Origin: Chloroflexota bacterium
Lineage (GTDB): Bacteria; Chloroflexota; Anaerolineae; Anaerolineales; Villigracilaceae
Assembly (NCBI GenBank): GCA_021796315.1
Contig: JAJYOH010000337.1
Coordinates: 1-6,736, forward strand
DNA: 6,736 bases
Reading direction: 5' to 3'
Below the pieces are notes generated by a model that saw only the letters and a list, made by a program, of their open reading frames with translations, was not told the origin of the DNA and made no database searches. The translations under genes were made by a program, and so were the position numbers. Below are positions 1 to 6,124 of the stretch, piece by piece (position 1 is the first letter of the stretch; every line of letters begins with the position of its first letter).

Positions 1-79
1 CGCAAATCCAAAACAGTTTTGCGCAGCCGGTATAGTAAATTTTTGCCGGTTGTGGTAAAGTAATTCAAAAGGAGTAACT
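1..79 (+). promoter_or_regulatory. tatA upstream region with RBS and possible -10 box
   Basis: A strong Shine-Dalgarno sequence, AAAAGGAG at 67-74, sits 5 nt before the ATG at 80 and fixes the start of the TatA gene. A possible -10 box, TATAGT at 31-36, has no convincing -35 partner at the expected distance, so the promoter call is weak. The segment also holds a partial direct repeat, with TTTTGC and GCCGGT each occurring twice within 17-50. The left side is cut by the window, so an upstream gene in the same operon cannot be excluded. Confidence 0.5.
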
Positions 80-271
80 ATGCCGTTTGACTTGGGTATA
101 CCTGAACTGCTCATCATCCTGGTGATTGTCATCTTGTTGTTTGGCCCTGGCCGCATAGGTAAAGTGGCTGGCGAAATTGGCAAGGGCATTAAGAACTTTC
201 GCGACAGCCTTGGCGGCAAAGACGGGACAGAGCAGGATAAAGAATCACCGCAAGACCCTGATAAAAAATAA
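80..271 (+). CDS. tatA: Twin-arginine translocase subunit, TatA/TatE family
   Basis: This 63-residue membrane protein is the pore-forming type of subunit of the Tat pathway, which exports folded proteins carrying twin-arginine signals across the cytoplasmic membrane together with TatC. Residues 4-9 (DLGIPE) are followed by one hydrophobic helix at about 9-20. Then comes the family hinge FGPGR at 21-25, an amphipathic helix at about 26-44 (KVAGEIGKGIKNFRDSLG), and a charged, disordered tail. A polar Glu at position 9, early in the membrane helix, fits the family, where Gln or Glu is found here. The length matches short TatA/TatE proteins; TatB is usually longer. The usual Lys in 'FGPKRL' is Gly here. 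The start is supported by a strong RBS 5 nt upstream. No tatC is visible in the window. The gene ends at a bidirectional terminator shared with the converging DUF255 gene. TatA versus TatB/E cannot be settled by sequence alone. Confidence 0.93.
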   Translation: MPFDLGIPELLIILVIVILLFGPGRIGKVAGEIGKGIKNFRDSLGGKDGTEQDKESPQDPDKK

Positions 272-277
272 TTCAGC

Positions 278-306
278 AAAAGCTCCCTGTACAGCGGGGA
301 GCTTTT
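278..306. terminator. Bidirectional rho-independent terminator between tatA and the DUF255 gene
   Basis: A perfect 10-bp stem, AAAAGCTCCC (278-287) paired with GGGAGCTTTT (297-306), encloses a 9-nt loop. The A-run on one arm and T-run on the other make it work on both strands. It lies 6 nt after the tatA stop and 4 nt after the stop of the minus-strand gene, exactly where a shared terminator for two convergent genes is expected. Confidence 0.88.
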
Positions 307-310
307 CGAT

Positions 311-2359
311 TCATATTTGAGCTTGTAATTCTTCGGGAGTTGTTACCGGCTGTTTGCAAATGAAATGTTCACAAACATAAGCGGTGGGTTTTCCGTCTTT
401 CAGCGGACGATCTGCTAAAAGCGTTGGCGCATCATTTGGCGGGGGATAAGCGGACGCGGCCACCACGATGTTCGGTCTGTACTCAGAGCGGATCACGTTC
501 AACAGGGCTTGCGCTTCGTCCGCTTTCGCATCAAACATGACTGCGACCTGCTGGCCGTTATCAAGGGCCCGATCCGCCGCTGATAGCCAGCGCGCAAAAG
601 CAGTCGGGTAGCGCAACGCATGATTAACTACCAACCGCAGGGACTTCTCGGCGAGATCGCGATATTCGCCTTTATCGGTGAATGCTGCAAGTTTTAGTAA
701 AGCCTCGCAAGCCAGTGCGTTGCCAGACGGCGTGGCATTATCTTGAATATCTTTAGGGCGCATCAACAAATTTTCGCTATCGCTCGGCGTGTCAAAAAAA
801 CCGCCAGCTGGATCAAAGAAACGCGCAATCATTTCATCGGCAAGTTTTTGTGCTGTCGAAAACCAGCGATTGTTGAAGTCGGTTTGGTAAAGTTCGAGCA
901 AGCCAATGGTCAAAGCTGCATAATCTTCCAGAAAAACTTCATCGGTCACTCTTCCATTTCGCCATGAGCGATGAAGCCTGCCATCGGCATAGAGCGTGTT
1001 AAGTAGAAAATCCGCACTGCGCGTAGCCAGAATAAAATAATCGGACGCTTTTTGCCTATCATCAATAGAACGAGCCGCTTCAGCAAAAGCATGAAGCATG
1101 ACACCGTTCCAGGCAGTGAGCACTTTATCGTCTGTGCCGGGGCGGACGCGTGACGAGCGGGCGGTGAGCAGTTTGGAATGACAATCCGCTAATTTAACGG
1201 CGACCCGTTCCTCGTCCAGTTTGAAGCGGCTTGCGAGAGTTGCGTCATCAAGAGCGCGTTGTAAAACTGTCCGGCCTTCCCAGTTGCCCTTTTCGGTGAT
1301 CCCGTAAGCGGCAACGAAAAATTCAAAATCTGAATCATCGAGAATTTTTCTGATCTCGCCTTTTGTCCAAATGTAAAACTTGCCCTCTTCGCGCTCCGAA
1401 TCTGCATCGAGCGATGAATAAAAGCCGCCATCGGGGTGTGTCATTTCGCGCGCTACAAAGTCGAGAGTCTCGATGACGATGCGTTTGAAGAATGGCTCGC
1501 GCGTGATCTGCCAGGCATGGAGATAAGCGAGCGCAAGCTGGGCGTTATCGTATAACATTTTTTCGAAATGAGGTATGCGCCAAAAGTTGTCGGTGGAATA
1601 GCGTGAGAAGCCGCCGCCGACTACGTCGTACATTCCACCGCGCGCCATTAACTTGAGCGCGTGCACGGCAGGAAGTTTGTTGAGTTCTCTGAAGTGACTA
1701 TAGTCGATACGACGCAATAAAAATTCGATCATCATTGGTTGAGGGAACTTGGGGGCGTCGCCCCAGCCGCCATGTCCCCAGTCATAGGATGCGATGATGG
1801 ATTTTTCGGCCTGAATTAAATCTTCCTGTTTGAAGGATGGATCGTCTTGATTTGATCTTGAAATATCCTGTTGAAGATGTTGGATCAATTGATTCCCAAT
1901 GCGCTCGATTTCATCGCGCTCATTTTCCCAGGCGTTGACCAGCCCACTCAACACGTCACGGAAGGATGGCATATTGAATCGTTTGACTGGCGGGAAATAT
2001 GTGCCCGCATAAAATGGACGCAGGTCGGGCGTGAGAAAAACTGACATCGGCCAGCCGCCCGAACCGGTCAATGAGGTGGTGGCTTGCATGTAAATGCTGT
2101 CGAGGTCGGGACGTTCTTCGCGATCCACTTTGATGTTGATAAAATGTTCGTTCATATATGCGGCGGTTTCCACATCTTCAAACGACTCGTGCGCCATCAC
2201 ATGGCACCAATGACAGGCCGCGTATCCAATGCTCAAAAAGATCGGTTTGTTTTCCGCGCGAGCTTTTGCAAGCGCCGCCTCGCCCCAGGGGTACCAGTCA
2301 ACGGGGTTATTTGCATGTTGCAAAAGATAAGGGGAGGTCGAGTTCGCGAGTCTATTCAT
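311..2359 (-). CDS. DUF255/YyaL family thioredoxin domain-containing protein
   Basis: This 682-residue protein has the full architecture and usual length of the YyaL/SPATA20 family. The N-terminal DUF255 thioredoxin-like domain spans about 1-165. It contains the hallmark start ([18 protein letters not shown], 9-26), the redox motif CHWC at 49-52, the GGWP segment at 101-104 carrying the cis-Pro-type residue, and GTYFPP at 119-124. The rest resembles an alpha/alpha six-hairpin (glycosidase-like) barrel, with FPQP (205-208), a [10 protein letters not shown] segment (248-257), [12 protein letters not shown] (264-275), [12 protein letters not shown] (318-329), DKVLTAWNG (411-419) and DNATPSGNA (540-548). 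A conserved-looking Cys pair lies near the C-terminus (663 and 668). There is no signal peptide, so it is probably cytoplasmic. A redox or sugar-related role is often proposed for the family, but no reaction is established. The canonical N-terminus supports the ATG at 2359 although no Shine-Dalgarno sequence precedes it. Confidence 0.95.
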   Translation of the reverse strand: MNRLANSTSPYLLQHANNPVDWYPWGEAALAKARAENKPIFLSIGYAACHWCHVMAHESFEDVETAAYMNEHFINIKVDREERPDLDSIYMQATTSLTGSGGWPMSVFLTPDLRPFYAGTYFPPVKRFNMPSFRDVLSGLVNAWENERDEIERIGNQLIQHLQQDISRSNQDDPSFKQEDLIQAEKSIIASYDWGHGGWGDAPKFPQPMMIEFLLRRIDYSHFRELNKLPAVHALKLMARGGMYDVVGGGFSRYSTDNFWRIPHFEKMLYDNAQLALAYLHAWQITREPFFKRIVIETLDFVAREMTHPDGGFYSSLDADSEREEGKFYIWTKGEIRKILDDSDFEFFVAAYGITEKGNWEGRTVLQRALDDATLASRFKLDEERVAVKLADCHSKLLTARSSRVRPGTDDKVLTAWNGVMLHAFAEAARSIDDRQKASDYFILATRSADFLLNTLYADGRLHRSWRNGRVTDEVFLEDYAALTIGLLELYQTDFNNRWFSTAQKLADEMIARFFDPAGGFFDTPSDSENLLMRPKDIQDNATPSGNALACEALLKLAAFTDKGEYRDLAEKSLRLVVNHALRYPTAFARWLSAADRALDNGQQVAVMFDAKADEAQALLNVIRSEYRPNIVVAASAYPPPNDAPTLLADRPLKDGKPTAYVCEHFICKQPVTTPEELQAQI

Positions 2360-2368
2360 GATGAAGGA

Positions 2369-2374
2369 ATTATA
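2369..2374 (-). promoter_or_regulatory. Candidate -10 box of the DUF255 gene (near-leaderless start)
   Basis: On the minus strand a perfect TATAAT occurs 9 nt before the ATG. Transcription starting about 7 nt downstream of it would leave only 2-3 nt of leader. There is no Shine-Dalgarno sequence. The -35 position falls inside the GC-rich terminator stem of the preceding lipoprotein gene and does not match TTGACA. The promoter is inferred from the sequence only. Confidence 0.5.
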
Positions 2375-2390
2375 TCTGATGGAAACAAAA

Positions 2391-2411
2391 GCCCCGCGTG
2401 TTCTGCGGGGC
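2391..2411 (-). terminator. Rho-independent terminator of the lipoprotein gene
   Basis: GCCCCGC (2391-2397) pairs with GCGGGGC (2405-2411) around a 7-nt loop. Read on the minus strand, the hairpin is followed by TTTTGTTT. It lies 7 nt after the lipoprotein stop codon and upstream of the DUF255 gene, so it separates these two same-strand genes into different transcription units. Confidence 0.85.
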
Positions 2412-2418
2412 CAAATGC

Positions 2419-3300
2419 CTACTTTATATTTATTACTAAAGTGTAGTTGACCACTTGTCCGGCCATGGGAACAACTTCGACGATGTAGTCTTGTGTCAAG
2501 GGAAGCCTGAAGTTGAAGGTGGTGACGCCCGCCACAGATCGGACGTAAGGTTCACCGTCGCCGAATCCGTAGATGGTCAGGGCAGCGTTGCCGCCGGTTC
2601 CGTTTAAATCCACTTTCATGGTCTGACCTGCGGATGCGAAAAGCGTGTATGTCACGTTGTTGCCTCCGACAGTTTTTCCGCTAACGATGGCAGAGTCTGC
2701 GCCCGGTGCAAATTTGATGCGGGCTGGAATTTCCACAATAAGCGTAAAGTTCTCTGCGACAGTTCCGCCATAAATGCTGATGTAATAATCTCCGGTAGCA
2801 GGAAGTGTGCCCTGCCAGTTTGAAAGTTTTGATGCAGCGCCAAGAATTGCCGTGCCGCCCTGTGTCTTGATGGACATTGTCACATCGTTGTTAAGCGAAT
2901 TTGTCATTACGATCATGGGCTGTCCCTGTGACGCTTCGAGCACGTAGGTTTTGGTTTCGCCCGGCTGGATCGTTCCAGTTACAGAGCCGGTAGTTGCGCC
3001 CGTTAAAAAGTTAATTCGAGTTGCTTCGGGTAATATTTGTGTGGGCTGAACAAGAGGAAAAGTTGGTACGGCTGTTGATAAAAGGACCGCCGTTGGTGGC
3101 GCGGTTGTGGGTGGAAGAGGTGTGGGGGCTTGAGCTGTAAGAGCTTGAATGGTGGCAGCTACGACCGTGGCAACATCGCTTTGTGAAAGGGGTGCAATGG
3201 GAGTGGATGTTCCGCCGCAGGCGAGAGAGACGAAGGCGATCATCGCCAATGCTGCAAGCGGCCTCCAGATTTTTATTAGTGTAGGATAAAGTGGTTTCAT
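2419..3300 (-). CDS. Lipoprotein with Pro/Thr linker and two pre-peptidase-like (PPC) beta domains
   Basis: This 293-residue protein is predicted to be secreted and lipid-anchored. Residues 1-27 form a signal peptide (basic start, hydrophobic core [15 protein letters not shown]) ending in a lipobox-like SLAC with Cys28. The -3 position is Ser rather than the usual Leu. An Ala/Thr/Pro-rich linker follows (about 41-90). Two tandem beta-rich segments then resemble bacterial pre-peptidase C-terminal domains. The first, at about 103-191, contains [19 protein letters not shown] and ends GDYYISIYG...FTLIVEI. The second, at about 203-293, contains [15 protein letters not shown] and ends QDYIVEVVP...YTLVINI. 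Such domains usually accompany secreted enzymes or bind surfaces, but no catalytic domain is present here. The RBS AAAGGAGA lies 6 nt before the ATG. The binding target is unknown. The PPC assignment rests on pattern only. The linker style is typical of Chloroflexota lipoproteins. Confidence 0.85.
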   Translation of the reverse strand: MKPLYPTLIKIWRPLAALAMIAFVSLACGGTSTPIAPLSQSDVATVVAATIQALTAQAPTPLPPTTAPPTAVLLSTAVPTFPLVQPTQILPEATRINFLTGATTGSVTGTIQPGETKTYVLEASQGQPMIVMTNSLNNDVTMSIKTQGGTAILGAASKLSNWQGTLPATGDYYISIYGGTVAENFTLIVEIPARIKFAPGADSAIVSGKTVGGNNVTYTLFASAGQTMKVDLNGTGGNAALTIYGFGDGEPYVRSVAGVTTFNFRLPLTQDYIVEVVPMAGQVVNYTLVINIK

Positions 3301-3305
3301 GCTGG

Positions 3306-3329
3306 TCTCCTTTGGGCTGGAAAAGTATA
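3306..3329 (-). promoter_or_regulatory. RBS and candidate -10 box of the lipoprotein gene
   Basis: On the minus strand AAAGGAGA (3306-3313) is a strong Shine-Dalgarno sequence 5-6 nt before the ATG. A -10-like TATACT lies at 3324-3329, giving a leader of about 20 nt. No good -35 hexamer is seen 16-18 bp further upstream, so the -10 is less certain than the RBS. Confidence 0.55.
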
Positions 3330-3421
3330 TCGTATTCGGCTTAGACTTGAATAAGTTTGTGTTGCACTATAAAGCTTTTCGACGACGATATAACTTGCTT
3401 ATTTGTTCCCGCTTCCTGCGG

Positions 3422-3427
3422 TAAAAT
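3422..3427 (+). promoter_or_regulatory. Candidate -10 box of the VanZ-family gene (leaderless start)
   Basis: TAAAAT ends 6 nt before the ATG at 3434, so transcription would begin at or next to the start codon. No Shine-Dalgarno sequence precedes the gene. TTATTT at 3399-3404, with a 17-bp spacer, is a poor -35 candidate. The call is inferred from base pattern and position only. Confidence 0.45.
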
Positions 3428-3433
3428 CCTGCA

Positions 3434-3799
3434 ATGTCAAATTCCAGGGAAATTTTATATAGCTGGGGGCCGGCCATTCTTGTTATGGCTGTGATCTTTG
3501 CGTTTTCTTCCACACCGGGGAATGATCTGCCAAATTTTGGAGGAATTGATTTCTCGGTCAAAAAGGCCGGGCATATGCTCGGCTATGGATTGCTGGCGCT
3601 AAGTTATTGGCGAGGCATGCGCTTCGACAAAAAATATATCTGGCTGGCGTGGTCGCTTGCTGTGCTGTATGCAATGACCGATGAATTCCATCAATCGTTT
3701 GTGGCCGGACGCCATCCATCCCCTGTGGATGTGTTTGGATTCGATGGTGCTGGCGCAGGGATCGCGTTATGGATTGGATCTCTCCGAAAAAACAAATAA
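3434..3799 (+). CDS. VanZ-family membrane protein
   Basis: This 121-residue integral membrane protein has about four hydrophobic segments (roughly 10-26, 46-60, 68-82 and 100-116). VanZ-like features in order are an N-terminal helix ending in FSSTPG (24-29), a KxGHMLGYGLLAL segment (44-56), and the signature TDEFHQSF-x-x-GR (82-93), followed by SPVDVFGFDGAGAG (96-109). In the last motif an Asp takes the place of the Asn often seen in 'DvlaN'. The family is named for the teicoplanin-resistance protein VanZ, but most members are single housekeeping or envelope genes of unknown role. No van genes lie nearby, so resistance should not be inferred. The gene is divergent from the lipoprotein gene and converges on scpA at a shared terminator. 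The ATG is chosen because it gives the canonical N-terminal helix; there is no RBS. Confidence 0.88.
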   Translation: MSNSREILYSWGPAILVMAVIFAFSSTPGNDLPNFGGIDFSVKKAGHMLGYGLLALSYWRGMRFDKKYIWLAWSLAVLYAMTDEFHQSFVAGRHPSPVDVFGFDGAGAGIALWIGSLRKNK

Positions 3800-3800
3800 T

Positions 3801-3823
3801 AAAGCGGAACATTGTTCCGCTTT
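3801..3823. terminator. Bidirectional rho-independent terminator between the VanZ-family gene and scpA
   Basis: AAAGCGGAAC (3801-3810) and GTTCCGCTTT (3814-3823) form a perfect 10-bp inverted repeat around a 3-nt loop. The hairpin begins 1 nt after the VanZ-family stop and ends 9 nt from the scpA stop. The T-rich flank is better on the minus strand (TTTATTATTTG) than on the plus strand. Confidence 0.87.
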
Positions 3824-3832
3824 CATGAATTT

Positions 3833-4603
3833 CTACTCAAACTCCAACTCGATCTCTTCGCCCTCTTTCCATTCCTCGAGCCGGTCAATCGAGATATCGC
3901 TGAACAAGCCTTCCTGTTTCGCTTCGACGCGGTAACGTTTCACTAATTCCAACAAAGCTAAAAATGTAACTACGATTTCCAAACGCGTCGGCTTTTCGCC
4001 GAGCAGTTCGCGGAAGTGGGCATGTTCATTCTGTCCAAGCCGCTTGGAGATCATGTCGATCTTCTCGCGGATGGTGATCTTCGGCGCGGCAATGATCGTG
4101 GTGAGCGGCTTCTTCTCCGCACCTTTGGACAGTGCCGATTGCGCGGCGGCCAGCAACTGGTCGAGGGTAAGATACGAAAGATCGAGCCTGGCTTCCACTT
4201 TTGGAGGCGGCGCGACTCGCAGGTGCGTCCGCAGGTTTGCTGTCCGGCGTTCCTCCAACCACAGCGCGATTTCCTTAAAGCGTTTGTATAAACGTAATTG
4301 TCGAACCAGATCGTCGCCGACATTTTCTTCACCCGGCTCACGCACCGGTGGGCGCGGCAGGAGCGCTTCGGATTTTATTTGCAACAGCTTGGCCGCGATC
4401 ACGAGAAAAGCTGAGATCTCGTCTGCGCGCATTTGTTCCAGGCCATGGATATAGGCCAGGTACTGGTCAGTGACCATTGCCAGCGAGACGGAAGTTATAT
4501 CCAGCTCGGCGCGTTCGATCAGGCTGAGCAATAAATCAAGCGGCCCCTCATAAACGGGAATGTGAACGGTGTAGGCTGTTTGGCGTCCGAGCAGGTTTTC
4601 CAT
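3833..4603 (-). CDS. scpA: Segregation and condensation protein A
   Basis: This 256-residue kleisin subunit bridges the Smc dimer and recruits ScpB in the bacterial condensin complex, which acts on the nucleoid. The N-terminal Smc-binding region shows the family signature YEGPLDLLLSLIERAELDI (18-36), then DQYLAYI (46-52) and SAFLVIAAKLLQIKSEALLP (64-83). The middle is charged and less conserved (84-170). The C-terminal winged-helix part (about 175-241) includes the VVTFLALLELVK helix (211-222) and the FSDISIDR segment (234-241), followed by an acidic tail. The length is typical. The gene lies 25 nt downstream of the YbaK-like gene on the same strand and may be co-transcribed with it. A TATAAT in that gap suggests its own promoter as well. 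The usual partner scpB is not directly downstream. The start codon agrees with the family N-terminus but has no Shine-Dalgarno sequence. Confidence 0.95.
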   Translation of the reverse strand: MENLLGRQTAYTVHIPVYEGPLDLLLSLIERAELDITSVSLAMVTDQYLAYIHGLEQMRADEISAFLVIAAKLLQIKSEALLPRPPVREPGEENVGDDLVRQLRLYKRFKEIALWLEERRTANLRTHLRVAPPPKVEARLDLSYLTLDQLLAAAQSALSKGAEKKPLTTIIAAPKITIREKIDMISKRLGQNEHAHFRELLGEKPTRLEIVVTFLALLELVKRYRVEAKQEGLFSDISIDRLEEWKEGEEIELEFE

Positions 4604-4613
4604 AAGTGGGCAA

Positions 4614-4619
4614 ATTATA
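4614..4619 (-). promoter_or_regulatory. Candidate -10 box of scpA (near-leaderless start)
   Basis: On the minus strand a perfect TATAAT lies in the short gap after the YbaK-like gene, 10 nt before the scpA ATG. The predicted leader is 3-4 nt. There is no Shine-Dalgarno sequence. A TTAACG hexamer lies 14 bp upstream (4634-4639), which is shorter than a normal spacer. Confidence 0.45.
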
Positions 4620-4628
4620 TCATTCGCA

Positions 4629-5123
4629 TTATTCGTTAAATACCGCTTTGTCTCTATCTGTCAAATTGACCACGATAGCTTTGCTGGCTTGAATTAAATT
4701 TTCAGGCGTGATAAAAATTTCCTCGCCCCATTGCCCTGCGCCGACGCCAAGAATTGGCTCATCGATCAGCGATGCTTCCAGAAAAGATCGGAATCCATTA
4801 GGCTGCCAGCAGAAGGGCGGAATGGAGCCGATGATATATCCGGTCGCTTCCTTGACCACTTCGGGCGCGGCCATCTGAATGTTGCGCGAACCGATGGCTT
4901 TCTTGAGATTGCCGGAGACCGCATTCTGATCGCCACCGAGCATGATCAAAACCCGTTCGCCGGTGTCAACCTGAAAGATTAATGTTTTAACAGCCTGTCG
5001 TTCTGCAAAGCCCAAAACACGTGCAACGTTAGCCGCGCCTTTTTCTGTTTCGGGCGAAAAACTATGGCGCTCGTATGGAATGGCGAGGTTGTCGAGAAAA
5101 ATGTGAGAGGGAAGTTTGACCAT
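4629..5123 (-). CDS. YbaK/EbsC-type aminoacyl-tRNA deacylase
   Basis: This 164-residue cytoplasmic protein belongs to the YbaK/ProRS-INS superfamily, whose members hydrolyse mischarged aminoacyl-tRNAs in trans (Cys-tRNA-Pro, Ala-tRNA-Pro and others). Visible family features are the AVKTLIF strand with its conserved Lys46 (44-50), a GGDQNAVSGNLKKAIG segment (63-78), PEVVKEATGYIIGSIPPF (87-104) containing the Gly-Ser-Ile-Pro-Pro-Phe loop that replaces the common GGxxPfG, and a C-terminal strand block (GEEIFITPENL, 133-143). The length is normal for a stand-alone protein. Its substrate cannot be assigned from sequence. The ATG lies 1 nt after the stop of the EamA gene (TAATATG), which indicates translational coupling. 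A weak AAGGA lies 12 nt upstream, within the end of that gene. The alternative label Cys-tRNA(Pro) deacylase is possible but unproven. Confidence 0.87.
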   Translation of the reverse strand: MVKLPSHIFLDNLAIPYERHSFSPETEKGAANVARVLGFAERQAVKTLIFQVDTGERVLIMLGGDQNAVSGNLKKAIGSRNIQMAAPEVVKEATGYIIGSIPPFCWQPNGFRSFLEASLIDEPILGVGAGQWGEEIFITPENLIQASKAIVVNLTDRDKAVFNE

Positions 5124-5124
5124 A

Positions 5125-6048
5125 TTATTTTGTATTCCTTGAAGCGAGATAGATTCCGATCAGGATCAATACTCCGCCTGTCAGTACTGCGGCAGTTGGT
5201 GTTTCCTGCAAAATAAAATATGCCAGAATTGCCGAACCGATTGGTTCTCCGAGTGTTGCGATCGCAACGAATGCGGCAGGTAAATGCGCCAATGCCCAGT
5301 TGTATGTGGAATGTCCGATCAACTGCGGGATCAAGGCCAGCAATAATATCCACAGATAAGTCATCGGCGAATATCCAAAAGGTGATTGGCCTGCGATAAC
5401 CATAAATGCAAGAAGACAGATTGCTGCTGTTGAGTAGACTAGAAAAACATAAGGCACGAGAGATATTTTTATTCGCAATTTCCTGCCGATTATCAAATAG
5501 CCTGCCACCATCAGTGCGCCAATTAGCGCCAGGAAGTTTCCAAATAAAGCGCGCCCATGTAAAACTTGATTAAGTGACGGACAGGACAGGCCGTTATTCC
5601 ATGTGCAGGAATCTGACATGCCAATGACGACTCCGCCGATTAGCGCCAACGCCATTCCGATCAAAACCGGACGGGTGAGCGGTTCCCGTAAAAATAAAGG
5701 AGCTAGAAGCGCCACCCAAAGCGGCCCTGTACTCACTAATACAACCGAGCTTGCGATGGTTGTGTATTCGAGAGATGTGATCCACGTTGCGAAATGGATG
5801 GAAAGGAATAACCCCGATAGCAGGCCAAGCGTCAGGTCGTTGCGCGTGAGGCCGCGCAATTCAGCGCGGTGACGCGTCAATGCGAGCGGAGCCAGTACAA
5901 GACTCGCAATTGTCAATCGCAGCGCGGCAATGACCAACGATGGCGCATCAGTCTGTGCAAACTTGATGAAGATGGACGCCGTCGAAACGGCGAGAATTGC
6001 GAAGAGCAGGGCGAGAGGAAGGATGAGGCGTGTGCGAGGTTGATTCAT
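5125..6048 (-). CDS. EamA/DMT-family 10-TM transporter
   Basis: This 307-residue inner-membrane protein has two tandem EamA repeats of five hydrophobic helices each, with the usual length and topology of drug/metabolite transporters (10 TMS, both ends cytoplasmic). The first repeat spans about 10-143 and includes SIFIKFAQTDAP (25-36), RLTIASLVLAPLAL (44-57), STGPLWVALLAPLFLREPLT (106-125) and a Gly-rich fifth helix (GMALALIGGVVIG). The second spans about 167-304 and includes IPQLIGHSTYNWALAHLPA (240-258), then ATLGEPIGSAILAYFILQE (264-282), and a final helix with GGVLILIGIY. A 23-residue loop between the repeats carries two Cys residues (148 and 156). The substrate is unknown; family members export amino acids or metabolites. 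The gene leads an operon with the YbaK-like gene. No Shine-Dalgarno sequence is seen, but a 5-codon upstream ORF overlaps its start. Confidence 0.93.
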   Translation of the reverse strand: MNQPRTRLILPLALLFAILAVSTASIFIKFAQTDAPSLVIAALRLTIASLVLAPLALTRHRAELRGLTRNDLTLGLLSGLFLSIHFATWITSLEYTTIASSVVLVSTGPLWVALLAPLFLREPLTRPVLIGMALALIGGVVIGMSDSCTWNNGLSCPSLNQVLHGRALFGNFLALIGALMVAGYLIIGRKLRIKISLVPYVFLVYSTAAICLLAFMVIAGQSPFGYSPMTYLWILLLALIPQLIGHSTYNWALAHLPAAFVAIATLGEPIGSAILAYFILQETPTAAVLTGGVLILIGIYLASRNTK

Positions 6049-6082
6049 GGCAGGCCGCTCATGGGTCCGGAAAGGTGCGGCA

Positions 6083-6088
6083 AGTATA
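6083..6088 (-). promoter_or_regulatory. Candidate -10 box of the EamA operon
   Basis: On the minus strand TATACT lies about 34 nt before the EamA ATG, predicting a leader of roughly 28 nt. The -35 is poor: TTAACG (6103-6108) stands at only 14 bp. The inverted repeat at 6093-6120 covers the expected -35 zone, so the promoter may be controlled by a protein bound there. Confidence 0.4.
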
Positions 6089-6092
6089 CTTT

Positions 6093-6120
6093 ATAAGTAA
6101 ATCGTTAATATTTACCTTAT
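6093..6120. repeat. Imperfect inverted repeat (candidate operator) in the EamA-sod intergenic region
   Basis: ATAAGTAAAT (6093-6102) is mirrored by ATTTACCTTAT (6110-6120), giving 10-bp arms with one extra C and a 7-nt centre. The repeat starts 4 bp from the EamA -10 box and ends 4 bp before the sod -35 box, so a bound dimer could affect both divergent promoters. The regulator is unknown. The repeat is AT-rich, so chance is possible. Confidence 0.4.
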
Positions 6121-6124
6121 CAGC

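Noticed and set aside
17..50. Partial direct repeat (TTTTGC and GCCGGT twice) before tatA
   Set aside because: Only 6-bp units with different internal spacing; likely chance.
2084..2446. Plus-strand ORF of 120 codons over the start of the DUF255 gene
   Set aside because: It is antisense to the conserved DUF255 N-terminus, has no RBS or recognisable domain, and runs through the terminator and start region.
3434..3799. Glycopeptide resistance locus suggested by the VanZ family name
   Set aside because: No vanHAX, vanRS or vanY homologues are near, and most VanZ-family proteins are not resistance genes.
4016..4454. Several overlapping ORFs on both strands inside scpA
   Set aside because: They are low-complexity Arg/Ser-rich frames opposite or out of frame with a clearly conserved ScpA, as expected from codon bias.
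4979..5353. Minus-strand ORF of 124 codons bridging the EamA and YbaK-like genes
   Set aside because: It overlaps both real genes in another frame and shows no domain, membrane pattern or RBS.
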